Translations under genes and position numbers: made by a program | Assembly: GCA_902363555.1 (NCBI GenBank) | Contig: CABJAM010000003.1 | Span: 620,001 to 684,000, forward strand | Direction: 5' to 3' | Length of the DNA: 64,000 nt | DNA from: Lachnospiraceae bacterium | GTDB taxonomy: Bacteria > Bacillota > Clostridia > Lachnospirales > Lachnospiraceae | Shown here: piece by piece, positions 7,733 to 16,454 of the stretch | Position numbering within the stretch: position 1 is the stretch's first letter | How the letters are laid out: each line of letters begins with the position of its first letter | The notes under the pieces: model-generated | What the model saw: only the letters and a program-made list of their open reading frames with translations | Told to the model about the DNA's origin: nothing | Database searches by the model: none

Positions 7733-8407
7733 ATGAAGAAAAAAATGACAGGGATAGTATTGCTGATCATCCTTGTATGTGCCCAGGCCATGGGCGCATT
7801 TGCAGCCGGGAGCCGTACAGCCACGGTGGATCCTGCCGGGGATTCCGCCGGAAAATATATGGTGACGGAAGGCAGTCCGGAAAAGCTTGCCTATCTTGAG
7901 GAGAGTGCACCAGAGACACTTGCACTGATCACAGAGATCAACGAGGGCACAAAGAATCTGGATGCGATCATCGCAGCAGCTCCGGAGCTTGCTGATGAGC
8001 TTACCGGAAAGACACTGATCACGGACATCTTCGAACTGGAACCTATTGATGGCGGTGTCCTTACAGATGATGGGAAATATCTGGTCACCCTGTCGGTGCC
8101 GGAGCTGACCGAAGCCCTGACCAACGTGCGCCTGCTCCATTACAGTACAGATCGCGGACTTTGGGAGTTGGTCGTACCCACAGATGTGGACTATGAGAAC
8201 AAACAGATCACCGCAGAATTTGAGGATCTGTCACCGATAGCCATCGTTGCCGACGTGGATGAGTCTAAGGTGGCTGATAAAGGAACCGGCGTATCTCCTC
8301 AGACCGGGATGACTTCCGTATGGGGCATCTATATGGGAGCAGCTGTGATTCTTGCACTCATCGCCGGAGCCATGTTCATAAAGAGCAGAAAAAAGGTATG
8401 TCAGTAA
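7733..8407 (+). CDS. SPQTG-anchored surface protein, likely sortase B substrate
   Basis: 224 residues. A cleavable signal peptide (1-25, ending AFAAG) is followed by an acidic soluble domain (about 28-180). The C-terminus has SPQTG, a hydrophobic stretch (about 195-215) and the basic tail KSRKK: a complete cell-wall sorting signal. The middle part resembles the small beta-rich domains of wall-anchored proteins that end in SPIAIV, but I do not recognise a named family. It is made 15 bases downstream of the class B sortase and is almost surely its substrate. It might anchor or organise the polysaccharide at the wall; that role is inferred from position only. Confidence 0.8.
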   Translation: MKKKMTGIVLLIILVCAQAMGAFAAGSRTATVDPAGDSAGKYMVTEGSPEKLAYLEESAPETLALITEINEGTKNLDAIIAAAPELADELTGKTLITDIFELEPIDGGVLTDDGKYLVTLSVPELTEALTNVRLLHYSTDRGLWELVVPTDVDYENKQITAEFEDLSPIAIVADVDESKVADKGTGVSPQTGMTSVWGIYMGAAVILALIAGAMFIKSRKKVCQ

Positions 8408-8452
8408 GTCTCGATAAAAGTATTACCGGTATACCAGATACGAAAGATAACC

Positions 8453-8474
8453 GCAGGCCCGGTAACGGGCCTGC
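8453..8474 (+). promoter_or_regulatory. Strong intra-operon hairpin without a T run
   Basis: GCAGGCCCG and CGGGCCTGC form a perfect 9-bp stem with a GTAA loop, directly before the ribosome site of the dehydratase gene. With no T run it is more likely an mRNA stability or processing element, or a polymerase pause site, than a terminator. Confidence 0.5.
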
Positions 8475-8489
8475 AAAGTGGGAGTTGCT

Positions 8490-10319
8490 ATGAGAAGAAA
8501 ACTATTGATCGCAGTGTTGGATGTCATTGGAATTATCCTGTCCTATGGATTCACACTGTGGCTGCGTTATGATTTGAGATACACGGCCATACCGGATGGG
8601 TACCGGCTTGGATATATGTATTTCCTGCCAGTATGTATCATCCTGACGCTGGCCGGCAATTACATATTTAAACTTTACCACAGTATTTGGTCCTATGTGG
8701 GAGCCAGTGAGGTCATCCGTATGCTCATATCCACGATTACTACGGCAATCCTCACGACCGTGATCAGTGTGTGTCTGCTCGTGCGTATGCCCATTAGTTT
8801 TTACTTTGTGGGCTGGCTCATGTGCTTTGTCTATATGACGGCTGTCCGTCTGGCCTATCGTCTGGCGCGGCGTCTGAGGAATGACAGTCAGACATATCGT
8901 CCGGACACGGAAAACGTTATGATCATCGGCGCCGGTGCTGCCGGAACGATCCTGCTCAAGGAATATAAGACCAGTGACCGGGTGATTGCCAATGTCCGTT
9001 GCTTTATCGATGACAACAGTGATAAAAAAGGCAAATATCTCGGTGGTATCCCAATCGTTGGAGGTCGGGAGGATATTCTGGAAGCCGTGAAAAAGTACGA
9101 TATTCAAAGGATTGTCCTGGCTATCCCGACCATAGGGAGCAAGGACAAGAAGGATATTCTGGAAATATGTAAAAATACCGGTTGTATCGTGCAGACAGTG
9201 CCGGGCATCTACCAGCTCATCAACGGTGAGGTCAGTGTGGCGCAGCTTAGAGATGTGGATATCGAGGACCTGCTGGGCCGTGAGCCGATACGGATGGACA
9301 TTGAATCCATTCTGGGTTATGTCAAGGGTCAGGTAGTGCTGGTCACCGGCGGTGGAGGGTCCATTGGCAGTGAACTCTGCCGACAACTGGCCGCCCATCA
9401 GGTGGGGCATCTGATCATTTTTGATATGTATGAGAACAATGCCTATGAGATCCAGCAGGAGCTAAAGTATAATTACCCGGACTTAAAGCTGACGGTGCTC
9501 ATCGGCTCGGTGCGTAACAGCAACCGTTTGGAGCATGTTTTTAAGACCTACCGGCCGGACATCGTTTATCACGCGGCTGCGCATAAGCACGTGCCCCTCA
9601 TGGAGGACAGCCCCAATGAGGCGGTAAAGAACAATGTCATCGGCACTTATAAAACCGCACTCCGGGCAGATAAATACCATGTGAAGCGTTTTGTCCTCAT
9701 CTCAACGGATAAGGCGGTGAACCCTACCAACATCATGGGGGCCAGCAAGCGTTTATGTGAGATGGTCATCCAGATGCTGTCACAGACGAGCAGTACCATC
9801 TTTACCGCCGTCCGTTTCGGCAATGTCCTGGGCAGCAACGGCAGTGTCATTCCGCTGTTCAAAAAGCAGATCGCCCACGGCGGTCCGGTGACAGTGACGC
9901 ATCCGGACATTATACGATACTTTATGACCATCCCGGAAGCGGTCAGTCTGGTACTCCAGGCGGGAGCTTACGCCAAAGGCGGAGAGATTTTCGTTTTGGA
10001 TATGGGTGAGCCGGTGAAGATCGTGGATCTTGCGAGAAACCTGATCAAGCTGTCTGGGCTGGAGCCGGATGTAGATATCGAGATCCAGTTTACAGGGCTG
10101 AGACCGGGAGAAAAGCTCTATGAGGAGCTGTTGATGGCTGAGGAAGGGCTTCAAAAAACAGAAAACCAGCGTATATTTATCGGAAATCCGCTGCCGGTGG
10201 CTGCCGGACGATTTCGCGAACAACTCAAACAGCTGGATGAAGAAGCCTGGAGTGAATGTGATCACATTAAAGAGCTGGTGCGGGAAATCGTGCCGGAGTA
10301 CCGGTGCTGTGAAATATAG
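8490..10319 (+). CDS. Membrane nucleotide-sugar 4,6-dehydratase (WbpM/PglF/CapD type)
   Basis: 609 residues from ATG 8490 (GGGAG upstream; an in-frame GTG at 8478 is less likely). Four transmembrane helices fill the first 130 residues. A first Rossmann-like region (VMIIGAGAAG, about 146) is followed by the catalytic domain with VTGGGGSIGSELC and STDKAVNPTNIMGASKR, where Met replaces the usual Tyr as in WbpM and PglF. These enzymes turn UDP-GlcNAc into UDP-4-keto-6-deoxy-GlcNAc. The product is the substrate of an aminotransferase such as the one at 12140, and the resulting sugar suits the PglC-type initiating transferase at 13375. Confidence 0.9.
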   Translation: MRRKLLIAVLDVIGIILSYGFTLWLRYDLRYTAIPDGYRLGYMYFLPVCIILTLAGNYIFKLYHSIWSYVGASEVIRMLISTITTAILTTVISVCLLVRMPISFYFVGWLMCFVYMTAVRLAYRLARRLRNDSQTYRPDTENVMIIGAGAAGTILLKEYKTSDRVIANVRCFIDDNSDKKGKYLGGIPIVGGREDILEAVKKYDIQRIVLAIPTIGSKDKKDILEICKNTGCIVQTVPGIYQLINGEVSVAQLRDVDIEDLLGREPIRMDIESILGYVKGQVVLVTGGGGSIGSELCRQLAAHQVGHLIIFDMYENNAYEIQQELKYNYPDLKLTVLIGSVRNSNRLEHVFKTYRPDIVYHAAAHKHVPLMEDSPNEAVKNNVIGTYKTALRADKYHVKRFVLISTDKAVNPTNIMGASKRLCEMVIQMLSQTSSTIFTAVRFGNVLGSNGSVIPLFKKQIAHGGPVTVTHPDIIRYFMTIPEAVSLVLQAGAYAKGGEIFVLDMGEPVKIVDLARNLIKLSGLEPDVDIEIQFTGLRPGEKLYEELLMAEEGLQKTENQRIFIGNPLPVAAGRFREQLKQLDEEAWSECDHIKELVREIVPEYRCCEI

Positions 10320-10698
10320 TTCTTTCCTGGACGAAAGATATTTTTATTATAGCACAGGCTTATAGAAAAATATAGACATAAATTTATAAAAAAAGGACAA
10401 TCCTGGTATAAACCATAGAACCGTTCAGAATATATGAACGATCACTTAAGAGGAATCTGGACCTTTCGGATCGTCGCTTTGCCGCGTTCGATAAGGCCGG
10501 AGGATATAGTGCAGCGTCAGTCAGAACACTACATACAGCGTTCACATGAGGGATGGAACCCGGTGTGAGAGCGATGTAAACAGGTCTGGATGGCGAAGCA
10601 TGCCCTTTTCAGGGGAAAAATGAGTACAGGCGTAAGCCAGGTACAGGGATAAGAAGAGGGATGGAACGGACAGATGGAGCCGGGCATCGGAGGGAGTT
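10320..10698 (+). other. Structured leader of the loaP gene
   Basis: No coding frame is credible. Just after the dehydratase stop, TCTTTC-CTGGAC-GAAAGA followed by TATTTTTATT (10321-10349) may be a weak terminator. TGGTATAAA at 10404-10412 could be an extended -10 for loaP, although no good -35 is seen. Further on are hairpins at 10422-10440 (CGTTCA/TGAACG), 10542-10568 (TCACA with GGG/CCC) and 10624-10644 (GTAC and GGC around a GTAA tetraloop), and the word AGGGATGGAAC occurs twice. This is the pattern expected of a structured regulatory leader, but I recognise no known riboswitch class. Confidence 0.5.
10321..10349 (+). terminator. Weak intrinsic terminator after the dehydratase gene
   Basis: Six-base-pair stem TCTTTC/GAAAGA with a T-rich tail starting two bases after the stop codon of the dehydratase gene. 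Partial termination would separate the assembly block from loaP. Confidence 0.5.
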
Positions 10699-11205
10699 AT
10701 GTGGTATGTCATTCAGGTAAAGAGTGGAACAGAGGAGGACACGGTCCGTCAGTGTCAGCGCTGCATCGAAGGCACGGTCTTATTGGAATGTTTTATACCT
10801 TATTATGAGGAGATGAAGCGTTATGAGGGGCGGTGGCATAAAGAAAAAAGTGTCCTGTTCCCCGGATATGTGTTCATGGTCACGGAGGATGTGACGACGC
10901 TGTTCCATCGGCTGAAAAAGGTGAGTGGGCTGACGAAGCTGCTGGGAACCGGTGATGAGATTGTGGCGCTGAATGAAACGGAGGTCGACTTTATCCGGAG
11001 GTTTGGTAAGAAAGAACATCTGGTGGAGATTTCCCAAGGAATCATCGTCAATGATCGTGTTGTAGTGAAGGAAGGACCGTTGGCGGGGAATGAAGGGTTG
11101 ATTAAGAGAATCGACCGTCATAAACGTAAGGCGTATCTGGAGATTCCTATGTTTGGGCGGATGGTTATGGCGCAGGTGGGATTGGATATTGTGGAAAGGG
11201 TATAA
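10699..11205 (+). CDS. loaP: LoaP-type NusG paralogue (processive antiterminator)
   Basis: 168 residues with an N-terminal NGN domain (about 1-100; opening MWYVIQVKSGTEEDTVRQC, with LFPGYVFM) and a C-terminal KOW domain (about 115-165; VVVKEGPLAGNEGLIKRI). The split NGN-KOW design, small size and place in a polysaccharide operon fit LoaP rather than housekeeping NusG. Members of this family bind a hairpin in the leader RNA of long polysaccharide or polyketide operons and suppress termination downstream. Here loaP lies after nine assembly genes and just before the sugar-specific genes, so its likely targets are hairpins at 11276-11315 and beyond. Confidence 0.9.
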   Translation: MWYVIQVKSGTEEDTVRQCQRCIEGTVLLECFIPYYEEMKRYEGRWHKEKSVLFPGYVFMVTEDVTTLFHRLKKVSGLTKLLGTGDEIVALNETEVDFIRRFGKKEHLVEISQGIIVNDRVVVKEGPLAGNEGLIKRIDRHKRKAYLEIPMFGRMVMAQVGLDIVERV

Positions 11206-11275
11206 TTTACGGATTTTGGTTGATTTGTTCGGATAGTTGAATTCTCTTATGAGATTTTTTCGGTGGGATATGGAT

Positions 11276-11315
11276 TTCAAGAGCCAGAACCGATGAGCTC
11301 AAGTCGGTTTCTTGA
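11276..11315 (+). promoter_or_regulatory. Candidate LoaP-response RNA hairpin
   Basis: TTCAAGA (11276-11282) pairs with TCTTGAA, and AACCGA (11288-11293) pairs with TCGGTT (11304-11309). This gives a 13-bp stem with a 5-base one-sided bulge (GCCAG) and a 10-base loop. It is the strongest fold in the leader between loaP and the sugar-specific genes. Assignment to LoaP rests on position only. Confidence 0.45.
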
Positions 11316-11447
11316 ATGCTCTATTGATCCGATCGGAGGAACGGAAAAGTCTGATAAGGAGGTTTAACTTGCGCCTGCGTCCGGAACCACTGTGTGGCGG
11401 ATATAGGCTCATTGCAGTGGATATAATCAAATAAAACAAGTAAGTAT

Positions 11448-11477
11448 AAGCTGGGCTGTAGCCGGGAAGCTTTTGTG
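11448..11477 (+). terminator. Terminator-like hairpin before the sugar-specific genes
   Basis: AAGCT and GGCT pair with AGCC and AGCTT around a 2-base centre, with TTTTGTG following. It would end transcription unless antiterminated, which fits a LoaP target. The T run is short. Confidence 0.4.
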
Positions 11478-11496
11478 AAAATCGAGGAGACAAATA

Positions 11497-11941
11497 GTGG
11501 GAATAAAGAAATTTGATAAAAAAGTTTGGTTGAGTTCCCCTACCATGCACGAGCTCGAACTGGAATATATAAAGGAAGCTTATGATACAAATTGGATGTC
11601 CACAGTTGAAATTAATATTGAAGAAATCGAGCTTCTGATTAGAGAGAAGATCGGGTGTAGATATGGAGTGGCACTGGCAACTGGTACGGAGGCCTTGCAT
11701 CTGATGGTAAAACTTGCCGGGAACTTTTGAATTATATCCGGATGTCAAAGTTATAGTAGTTGCCCATTTATACGGTACTCTAGGAAAGATTGATGCAATT
11801 AAGGATATGCGTACCCAACATGATGCTACAGAGTCTCTTAGAGCTACCTATAAAGGAACGCAGACGAGAACTTTTGGTACATATAATGCGATTTTGTTAG
11901 TTGGAGGGAAGACTGTAACGGGTAATTTATGCAGAAAATAG
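11497..11941 (+). pseudogene. Remnant of a DegT/DnrJ-family aminotransferase
   Basis: Two pieces of one aminotransferase gene remain in different frames. The first (11497-11730) is the N-terminus: WLSSPTMHELELEYIKEAYD, then GCRYGVALATGTEALHL. The second (from about 11714 to 11941) continues with VVAHLYGTLGKIDAIKDM and ESLRATYKGTQTRTFGTYN, a stretch found about 90 residues further on in intact relatives. Internal sequence is missing, and the catalytic Lys region and C-terminus are gone. The Asp that should bind PLP lies in a garbled segment. It probably marks an earlier sugar-gene set replaced by the intact aminotransferase at 12140. Confidence 0.8.
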
Positions 11942-12139
11942 CCTAAAAATGGAACGAAAACAGTGAATTTTTGCATAATTACACATGGTTTATGCACTCA
12001 TAAATGAGCTAAAAAATGGCACGACAATCGAAGTTGGCTAATGTGTTGGAGTAATATCCACACTATTTATAGATTATCAAATGCTCAAGCTCATGAGCAA
12101 CTTATGAAAATGGGATTTATAGCAGAGGAGAAAATGACT

Positions 12140-13375
12140 ATGAGCAATACAATGGAAAAAGAAAGCAAAATGAACATTTCTTTTTCTCCGCCGGACATTA
12201 CCGAAGCGGAGATTAATGAAGTTGCAGACACACTTCGTTCCGGCTGGATTACCACAGGCCCCAAGACCAAGTTGCTGGAAAAGAAGGTTGCGGAGTGGAT
12301 TGGCACACCGAAATGTGTGTGCTTGAATTCTCAGACTGCCTGTGCAGAAACATCACTACGTATTCTCGAAATCGGTGAAGGCGATGAGGTCATTACTACT
12401 GCTTATACATATACCGCATCCGCTTCTACGATTGTTCATGTTGGTGCAACGATTGTTATGGTGGACTGCCAAGGGGATAGTCTGGAAATGGACTACGATG
12501 CTCTGGAGGCTGCTATCACCGAAAAGACAAAGGCGATTATCTCGGTAGACCTGGGCGGTATCCCCTGTGATTATGACTGTATTTTCTCCATTGTTGAGCG
12601 AAAGAAGAATCTATTCAAGCCGAATAATAAAATTCAGGAGAAGATTGGCAGAATTGCTATTGTGGCAGATGGTGCTCACGCTTTTGGTGCAACTTGGCAT
12701 GGAAAGATGATCGGCTCTGTAGCTGACTTCACAAACTATAGTTATCATGCTGTTAAGAACTTTACAACTGCGGAGGGCGGTGCAATGGTGTGGAAGCACA
12801 TTGATGGCGTGGATGATGAGGAAATCTATCATCTGGCACAGCTTTTGACACTCCACGGTCAGTCCAAGGATGCTCTGGCAAAAACACAACTCGGAGCATG
12901 GGAATATGACATTGTGGGTACTTGGTACAAGTGCAACATGACCGACATGGCTGCAGCACTGGGACTGGCGCAGTTCGAACGTTATCCGGAGCTGCTTAAA
13001 AGAAGAAAAGAGATTATCGAAAAGTACGATTCCGCTTTCAAACCTCTCGGCGTGGAGGTACTGGAACATTACACCAACGAGTACACATCAAGCGGGCATC
13101 TTTACATTACAAGAGTTCCGGGTATCAGCGACCAGCAGAGAAGAGAAATTATCATTAAGATGGCGGAAGCAGGAGTTGTCTGTAATGTTCATTACAAGCC
13201 TCTGCCGATGCATACAGCGTATAAGAAGCTGGGATTTGATATTAAGGACTATCCGAATGCTTATAAGCATTATGAGAATGAAATCACACTGCCGCTTCAT
13301 ACCAAGCTGACGGATGAAGAAGTGGCGTATGTGGTTGAGACGTATTGTCAGATTGTGAAGGAGTACATAAATTAA
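12140..13375 (+). CDS. DegT/DnrJ/EryC1-type sugar aminotransferase
   Basis: 411 residues from ATG 12140, chosen for the GAGGAG ribosome site 9 bases upstream; ATG 12170 would also keep the whole domain. PLP-binding Lys206 lies in YSYHAVKNFTTAEGG, and VADGAHAFGA supplies the Asp that contacts the pyridine ring. The likely job is adding an amino group to a 4-keto sugar made by the dehydratase at 8490. The stop overlaps the start of the sugar transferase gene by one base, so the two are probably coupled. Which C-4 epimer it makes cannot be read from the sequence. Confidence 0.9.
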   Translation: MSNTMEKESKMNISFSPPDITEAEINEVADTLRSGWITTGPKTKLLEKKVAEWIGTPKCVCLNSQTACAETSLRILEIGEGDEVITTAYTYTASASTIVHVGATIVMVDCQGDSLEMDYDALEAAITEKTKAIISVDLGGIPCDYDCIFSIVERKKNLFKPNNKIQEKIGRIAIVADGAHAFGATWHGKMIGSVADFTNYSYHAVKNFTTAEGGAMVWKHIDGVDDEEIYHLAQLLTLHGQSKDALAKTQLGAWEYDIVGTWYKCNMTDMAAALGLAQFERYPELLKRRKEIIEKYDSAFKPLGVEVLEHYTNEYTSSGHLYITRVPGISDQQRREIIIKMAEAGVVCNVHYKPLPMHTAYKKLGFDIKDYPNAYKHYENEITLPLHTKLTDEEVAYVVETYCQIVKEYIN

Positions 13376-13998
13376 TGTATAAACACTTTTTTAAAAGATT
13401 TTTTGATATTGTCATATCACTGATTGCATTGCCTTTTGTGCTTTTTGCAGTCATCATCATGGCACCTATCATTTACATAAACGACCCAGGCCCGATTTTC
13501 TATGATGCCAAACGGCTTGGATTGAATGGAAAGCCTTTTAAGATGTTCAAACTTCGTTCTATGTATGTGAACGCACCTGACATTCGGAATGAAGATGGGT
13601 CAACATATAACGGAGATGATGATCCTCGTGTTACCAAAGTGGGTAGATTTATGAGAAAAACGAGTATGGACGAGTTCCCACAGTTCCTCAATGTACTATT
13701 AGGCGGCATGAGTATCATCGGTCCCAGACCTGATCCATTAGATGATATGGAAATCTATACGGAGGAACAGAAGTATAAACTGTGTGTTCGTCCGGGCATT
13801 ACGGGATATAATCAGGCGTATTATCGTAATTCGGTCGAACAGAATGAGAAATTTGCCAACGATGTCTACTATGCAAAAAATGTTTCGTTTTGGTTTGATA
13901 TAAAGATTTTCTTCAAGACGATACAGTCGGTATTGGCTCATGAAAATGTATATAATGTTGCATCCAAGCCAGATGATAAAAAAGTAGAAAGAAATTGA
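13375..13998 (+). CDS. Initiating phosphoglycosyl transferase (PglC-like)
   Basis: 207 residues, the compact PglC form. An N-terminal hydrophobic helix (about 10-32) probably re-enters the membrane. It is followed by GPIFYDAKRLGLNGKPF, FKLRSMYVNA, TSMDEFPQFLNVLLG and GMSIIGPRPDPLDD, the signature blocks of the polyprenol sugar-phosphate transferases. It puts the first sugar phosphate on undecaprenyl phosphate and so starts each repeat unit. Coupling to an aminotransferase suggests the first sugar is a 4-amino-6-deoxy-N-acetylhexosamine or a derivative. Confidence 0.92.
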   Translation: MYKHFFKRFFDIVISLIALPFVLFAVIIMAPIIYINDPGPIFYDAKRLGLNGKPFKMFKLRSMYVNAPDIRNEDGSTYNGDDDPRVTKVGRFMRKTSMDEFPQFLNVLLGGMSIIGPRPDPLDDMEIYTEEQKYKLCVRPGITGYNQAYYRNSVEQNEKFANDVYYAKNVSFWFDIKIFFKTIQSVLAHENVYNVASKPDDKKVERN

Positions 13999-14025
13999 AA
14001 AGTTACATTAGTAAGGAATTGCAAA

Positions 14026-15225
14026 ATGAAAACAATAATGATTTTAGGTGCCAGTATTCTCCAACTTCCAGCAATCGAGAAAGCTCTCACTATGGGACTA
14101 AAGGTTGTGGTAGTGGATATGAATCCCAATGCGGTTGGAATGAAGCTGCCGAGGGTCATCTCCGAGGTTGTTAGCACTATTGATATACCGGCTGTAGTTG
14201 CCGTAGCGATAAAACACAGTATCGATGGAGTGATGACACTCGCCAGTGATATGCCAATGCGTACTGTAGCGGCTGTCGCAAAAGAGTTAGGGCTTGTGGG
14301 TATTACGGACGACACTGCACTGAAAGCAACGAACAAGGCAATTATGAGACAGGCATTGAAAGATGCCGGTGTTCCGGTGCCTATGTTTTTTAAGGTGTCA
14401 AGTAAAGATGAATACAATGCAGCTGTCAGCAATTTTGCCGTGCCTTTTATTGTAAAACCTGCCGACAATTCCGGCAGTAGAGGTATCTTTAAAATTGCGG
14501 ATTTGTCGGTTCACAAGCAAATTGAAGAAGCGTATAGCTACAGCAAACAATACTCTCGAAACGGCGATGTCGTAGTTGAGGAATATATGAGCGGTTCCGA
14601 AGTCAGTGTGGAAACATTAACAGTTGACGGTGAGTGCCATGTCATTCAAATCACAGACAAGATTACCACAGGTGCTCCGCATTTTGTGGAAATGGGACAT
14701 ACACAGCCCACAAGATTGCCAGGGAACATTTCCACGAGAATAGCTGAAGTTGCGAAAGCAGCCAACAAGGCCATCGGCATTACAAATGGACCGTCTCATA
14801 CAGAAATTATTGTAACAAGCGAAGGACCGAAAATTGTTGAGATTGGTGCACGTCTTGGCGGAGATTGTATAACAACTCATTTAGTTCCACTGTCTACAGG
14901 TGTTGATATGGTTGAGAGCTGTATCAAAATTGCCCTTGGTAAAGAACCGGATATTGAAGCAAAATTTTGCAAAGGTAGTGCAATTAGATATTTTGACCAA
15001 CAAGCTGGTATAGTAGAGGCGATTAATGGTATTGAAAAAGCAAAGGCAATCAATGGTATATACCAGATAAGCATTGTTCATGGAGTCGGCGAGACGGTCA
15101 CAGAGATTGATAGTAGCACAGCACGAATGGGCTTTGTTATTGCTCAGGGGAACAATGCTGAAGAAGCATCTGATATCGCTGAAGAAGCAAAAGACTCATT
15201 GAATATTGTGATCGGTACAAAATAA
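14026..15225 (+). CDS. ATP-grasp ligase
   Basis: 399 residues. An N-terminal Rossmann-like pre-ATP-grasp domain (IMILGASILQLPAIEKA) is followed by the ATP-grasp fold with IVKPADNSGSRGIFK, VVVEEYMSGSEVSVE and EIGARLGGDCITTH. Such enzymes join a carboxylate to an amine or similar acceptor using ATP. It sits directly after the initiating transferase and the aminotransferase, where an N-acetyltransferase (PglD) is often found. It may therefore attach an amino acid or other acid to the sugar amine. The acid is unknown. Confidence 0.85.
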   Translation: MKTIMILGASILQLPAIEKALTMGLKVVVVDMNPNAVGMKLPRVISEVVSTIDIPAVVAVAIKHSIDGVMTLASDMPMRTVAAVAKELGLVGITDDTALKATNKAIMRQALKDAGVPVPMFFKVSSKDEYNAAVSNFAVPFIVKPADNSGSRGIFKIADLSVHKQIEEAYSYSKQYSRNGDVVVEEYMSGSEVSVETLTVDGECHVIQITDKITTGAPHFVEMGHTQPTRLPGNISTRIAEVAKAANKAIGITNGPSHTEIIVTSEGPKIVEIGARLGGDCITTHLVPLSTGVDMVESCIKIALGKEPDIEAKFCKGSAIRYFDQQAGIVEAINGIEKAKAINGIYQISIVHGVGETVTEIDSSTARMGFVIAQGNNAEEASDIAEEAKDSLNIVIGTK

Positions 15226-15242
15226 GAGGGGAGGGGCGAAAA

Positions 15243-16415
15243 GTGAATATTGTGATAGCAACTCCAATTCTTTTTGATAAAACCAGTCCGTTCAATCACC
15301 TGTTTCAAGACATTTTGCAGGGCTTTGTTGATTCTGGCAACCGGGTTACACGACTGGTGGCAACCGAAGACCTGAATGACCATGCTTATGATTTGGACAT
15401 TACTTCTGATGCTATGGAGTATATCCCGTTTGTTAGGAAGAAAGCTGCAAAAAGCAATGTTATCATCCGATATTTATATGATTCTTGGATGAATATCAAG
15501 ATGGCTCAAAAAATCAGAAAACTAAAAAACATTGATGTCCTCTTTGAGGATGTGTCTTATTCGTCCTTTTGGGCAGTTAGAGCAGCTAAGAAAAACGGCA
15601 TACGCATCGTGGCAATGCTTCAGGATGTGTGGCCGGATAATGCTGTTCAAAGCGGATTGATTAAAGAGCGTTCACCATTATATAAATTCTTTGAGGCTTG
15701 GCAGAGGTACATATACAAACACGCCGACAAACTAATCTGTATTTCCGATGATATGATGGATTTTATTGTCAGCAAGGGTGTTCCCACCGAGAAGATAGAG
15801 GTGATTTATAACTGGGGCTACAGTGATGACCCGATAGCTATTCCTTGGGAAGAGAATTGTTTTGTGCAAAAGTATTCGCTCGATCCGCAGAAGTTCTATG
15901 CCGTATACGCCGGCAATATTGGCAGAATGCAGAATGTACAGCTTGTGGTTGAGGCTGCAAAATTGCTAAAGGATTACCCCGATATACATTTCTTGATTGT
16001 CGGTGACGGAGTTATGCGAGAAGACATTGAACAGATGGTACAGGGGATGATGAATGTTACAATGCGCCCTTTGCAGCCGCAGAAGTTCGCTACCAGTATC
16101 TACTCTATGGCTGGTGTAAATATTATCCCACTTGTTGTGGGCGGATTGAAAACTGCGCTACCAAGCAAGGTTGGTGTATGCCTTTCCTGCGGCAATCCGA
16201 TTATTGCTTGTGTTGAGAGCGGAAGCAGATTTGAACAAATGCTGCGGGAATATTGTGCTGGCAGTGTTGTTGATCCTGTTGATCCTCAATTTTTAGCAGA
16301 TGCAATCAAAGACTATGCTGCGAAATCTGGGGTAAAGAGGTATGCGCTCTTTGAGAATTATTTCAGACGGTCAGTAAACAGCAAAAGGTATACGGAGTGC
16401 CTGTTTTTTGATTGA
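15243..16415 (+). CDS. Glycosyltransferase family 4
   Basis: 390 residues from GTG 15243, which follows a GAGGGGAGGGG ribosome site. The GT4 fold is shown by the N-terminal half with VAMLQDVWPDNAVQSG and the C-terminal donor domain with YAGNIGRMQNVQLVVEAA, FLIVGDG and ALPSKVGVCLSCGNPI. The usual E-x7-E donor motif is weakly kept (acidic residues near the C-terminus). It should add one sugar to the lipid-linked repeat unit on the cytoplasmic face. Donor and acceptor cannot be inferred. Confidence 0.88.
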   Translation: MNIVIATPILFDKTSPFNHLFQDILQGFVDSGNRVTRLVATEDLNDHAYDLDITSDAMEYIPFVRKKAAKSNVIIRYLYDSWMNIKMAQKIRKLKNIDVLFEDVSYSSFWAVRAAKKNGIRIVAMLQDVWPDNAVQSGLIKERSPLYKFFEAWQRYIYKHADKLICISDDMMDFIVSKGVPTEKIEVIYNWGYSDDPIAIPWEENCFVQKYSLDPQKFYAVYAGNIGRMQNVQLVVEAAKLLKDYPDIHFLIVGDGVMREDIEQMVQGMMNVTMRPLQPQKFATSIYSMAGVNIIPLVVGGLKTALPSKVGVCLSCGNPIIACVESGSRFEQMLREYCAGSVVDPVDPQFLADAIKDYAAKSGVKRYALFENYFRRSVNSKRYTECLFFD

Positions 16416-16454
16416 TTCAGAATAGTGGCTGATTGAGAGTTTAAGGAGACAAGT

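Noticed and set aside
10320..10698. c-di-GMP or other known riboswitch upstream of loaP
   Set aside because: Hairpins are present, but I could not match the conserved core of any known class.
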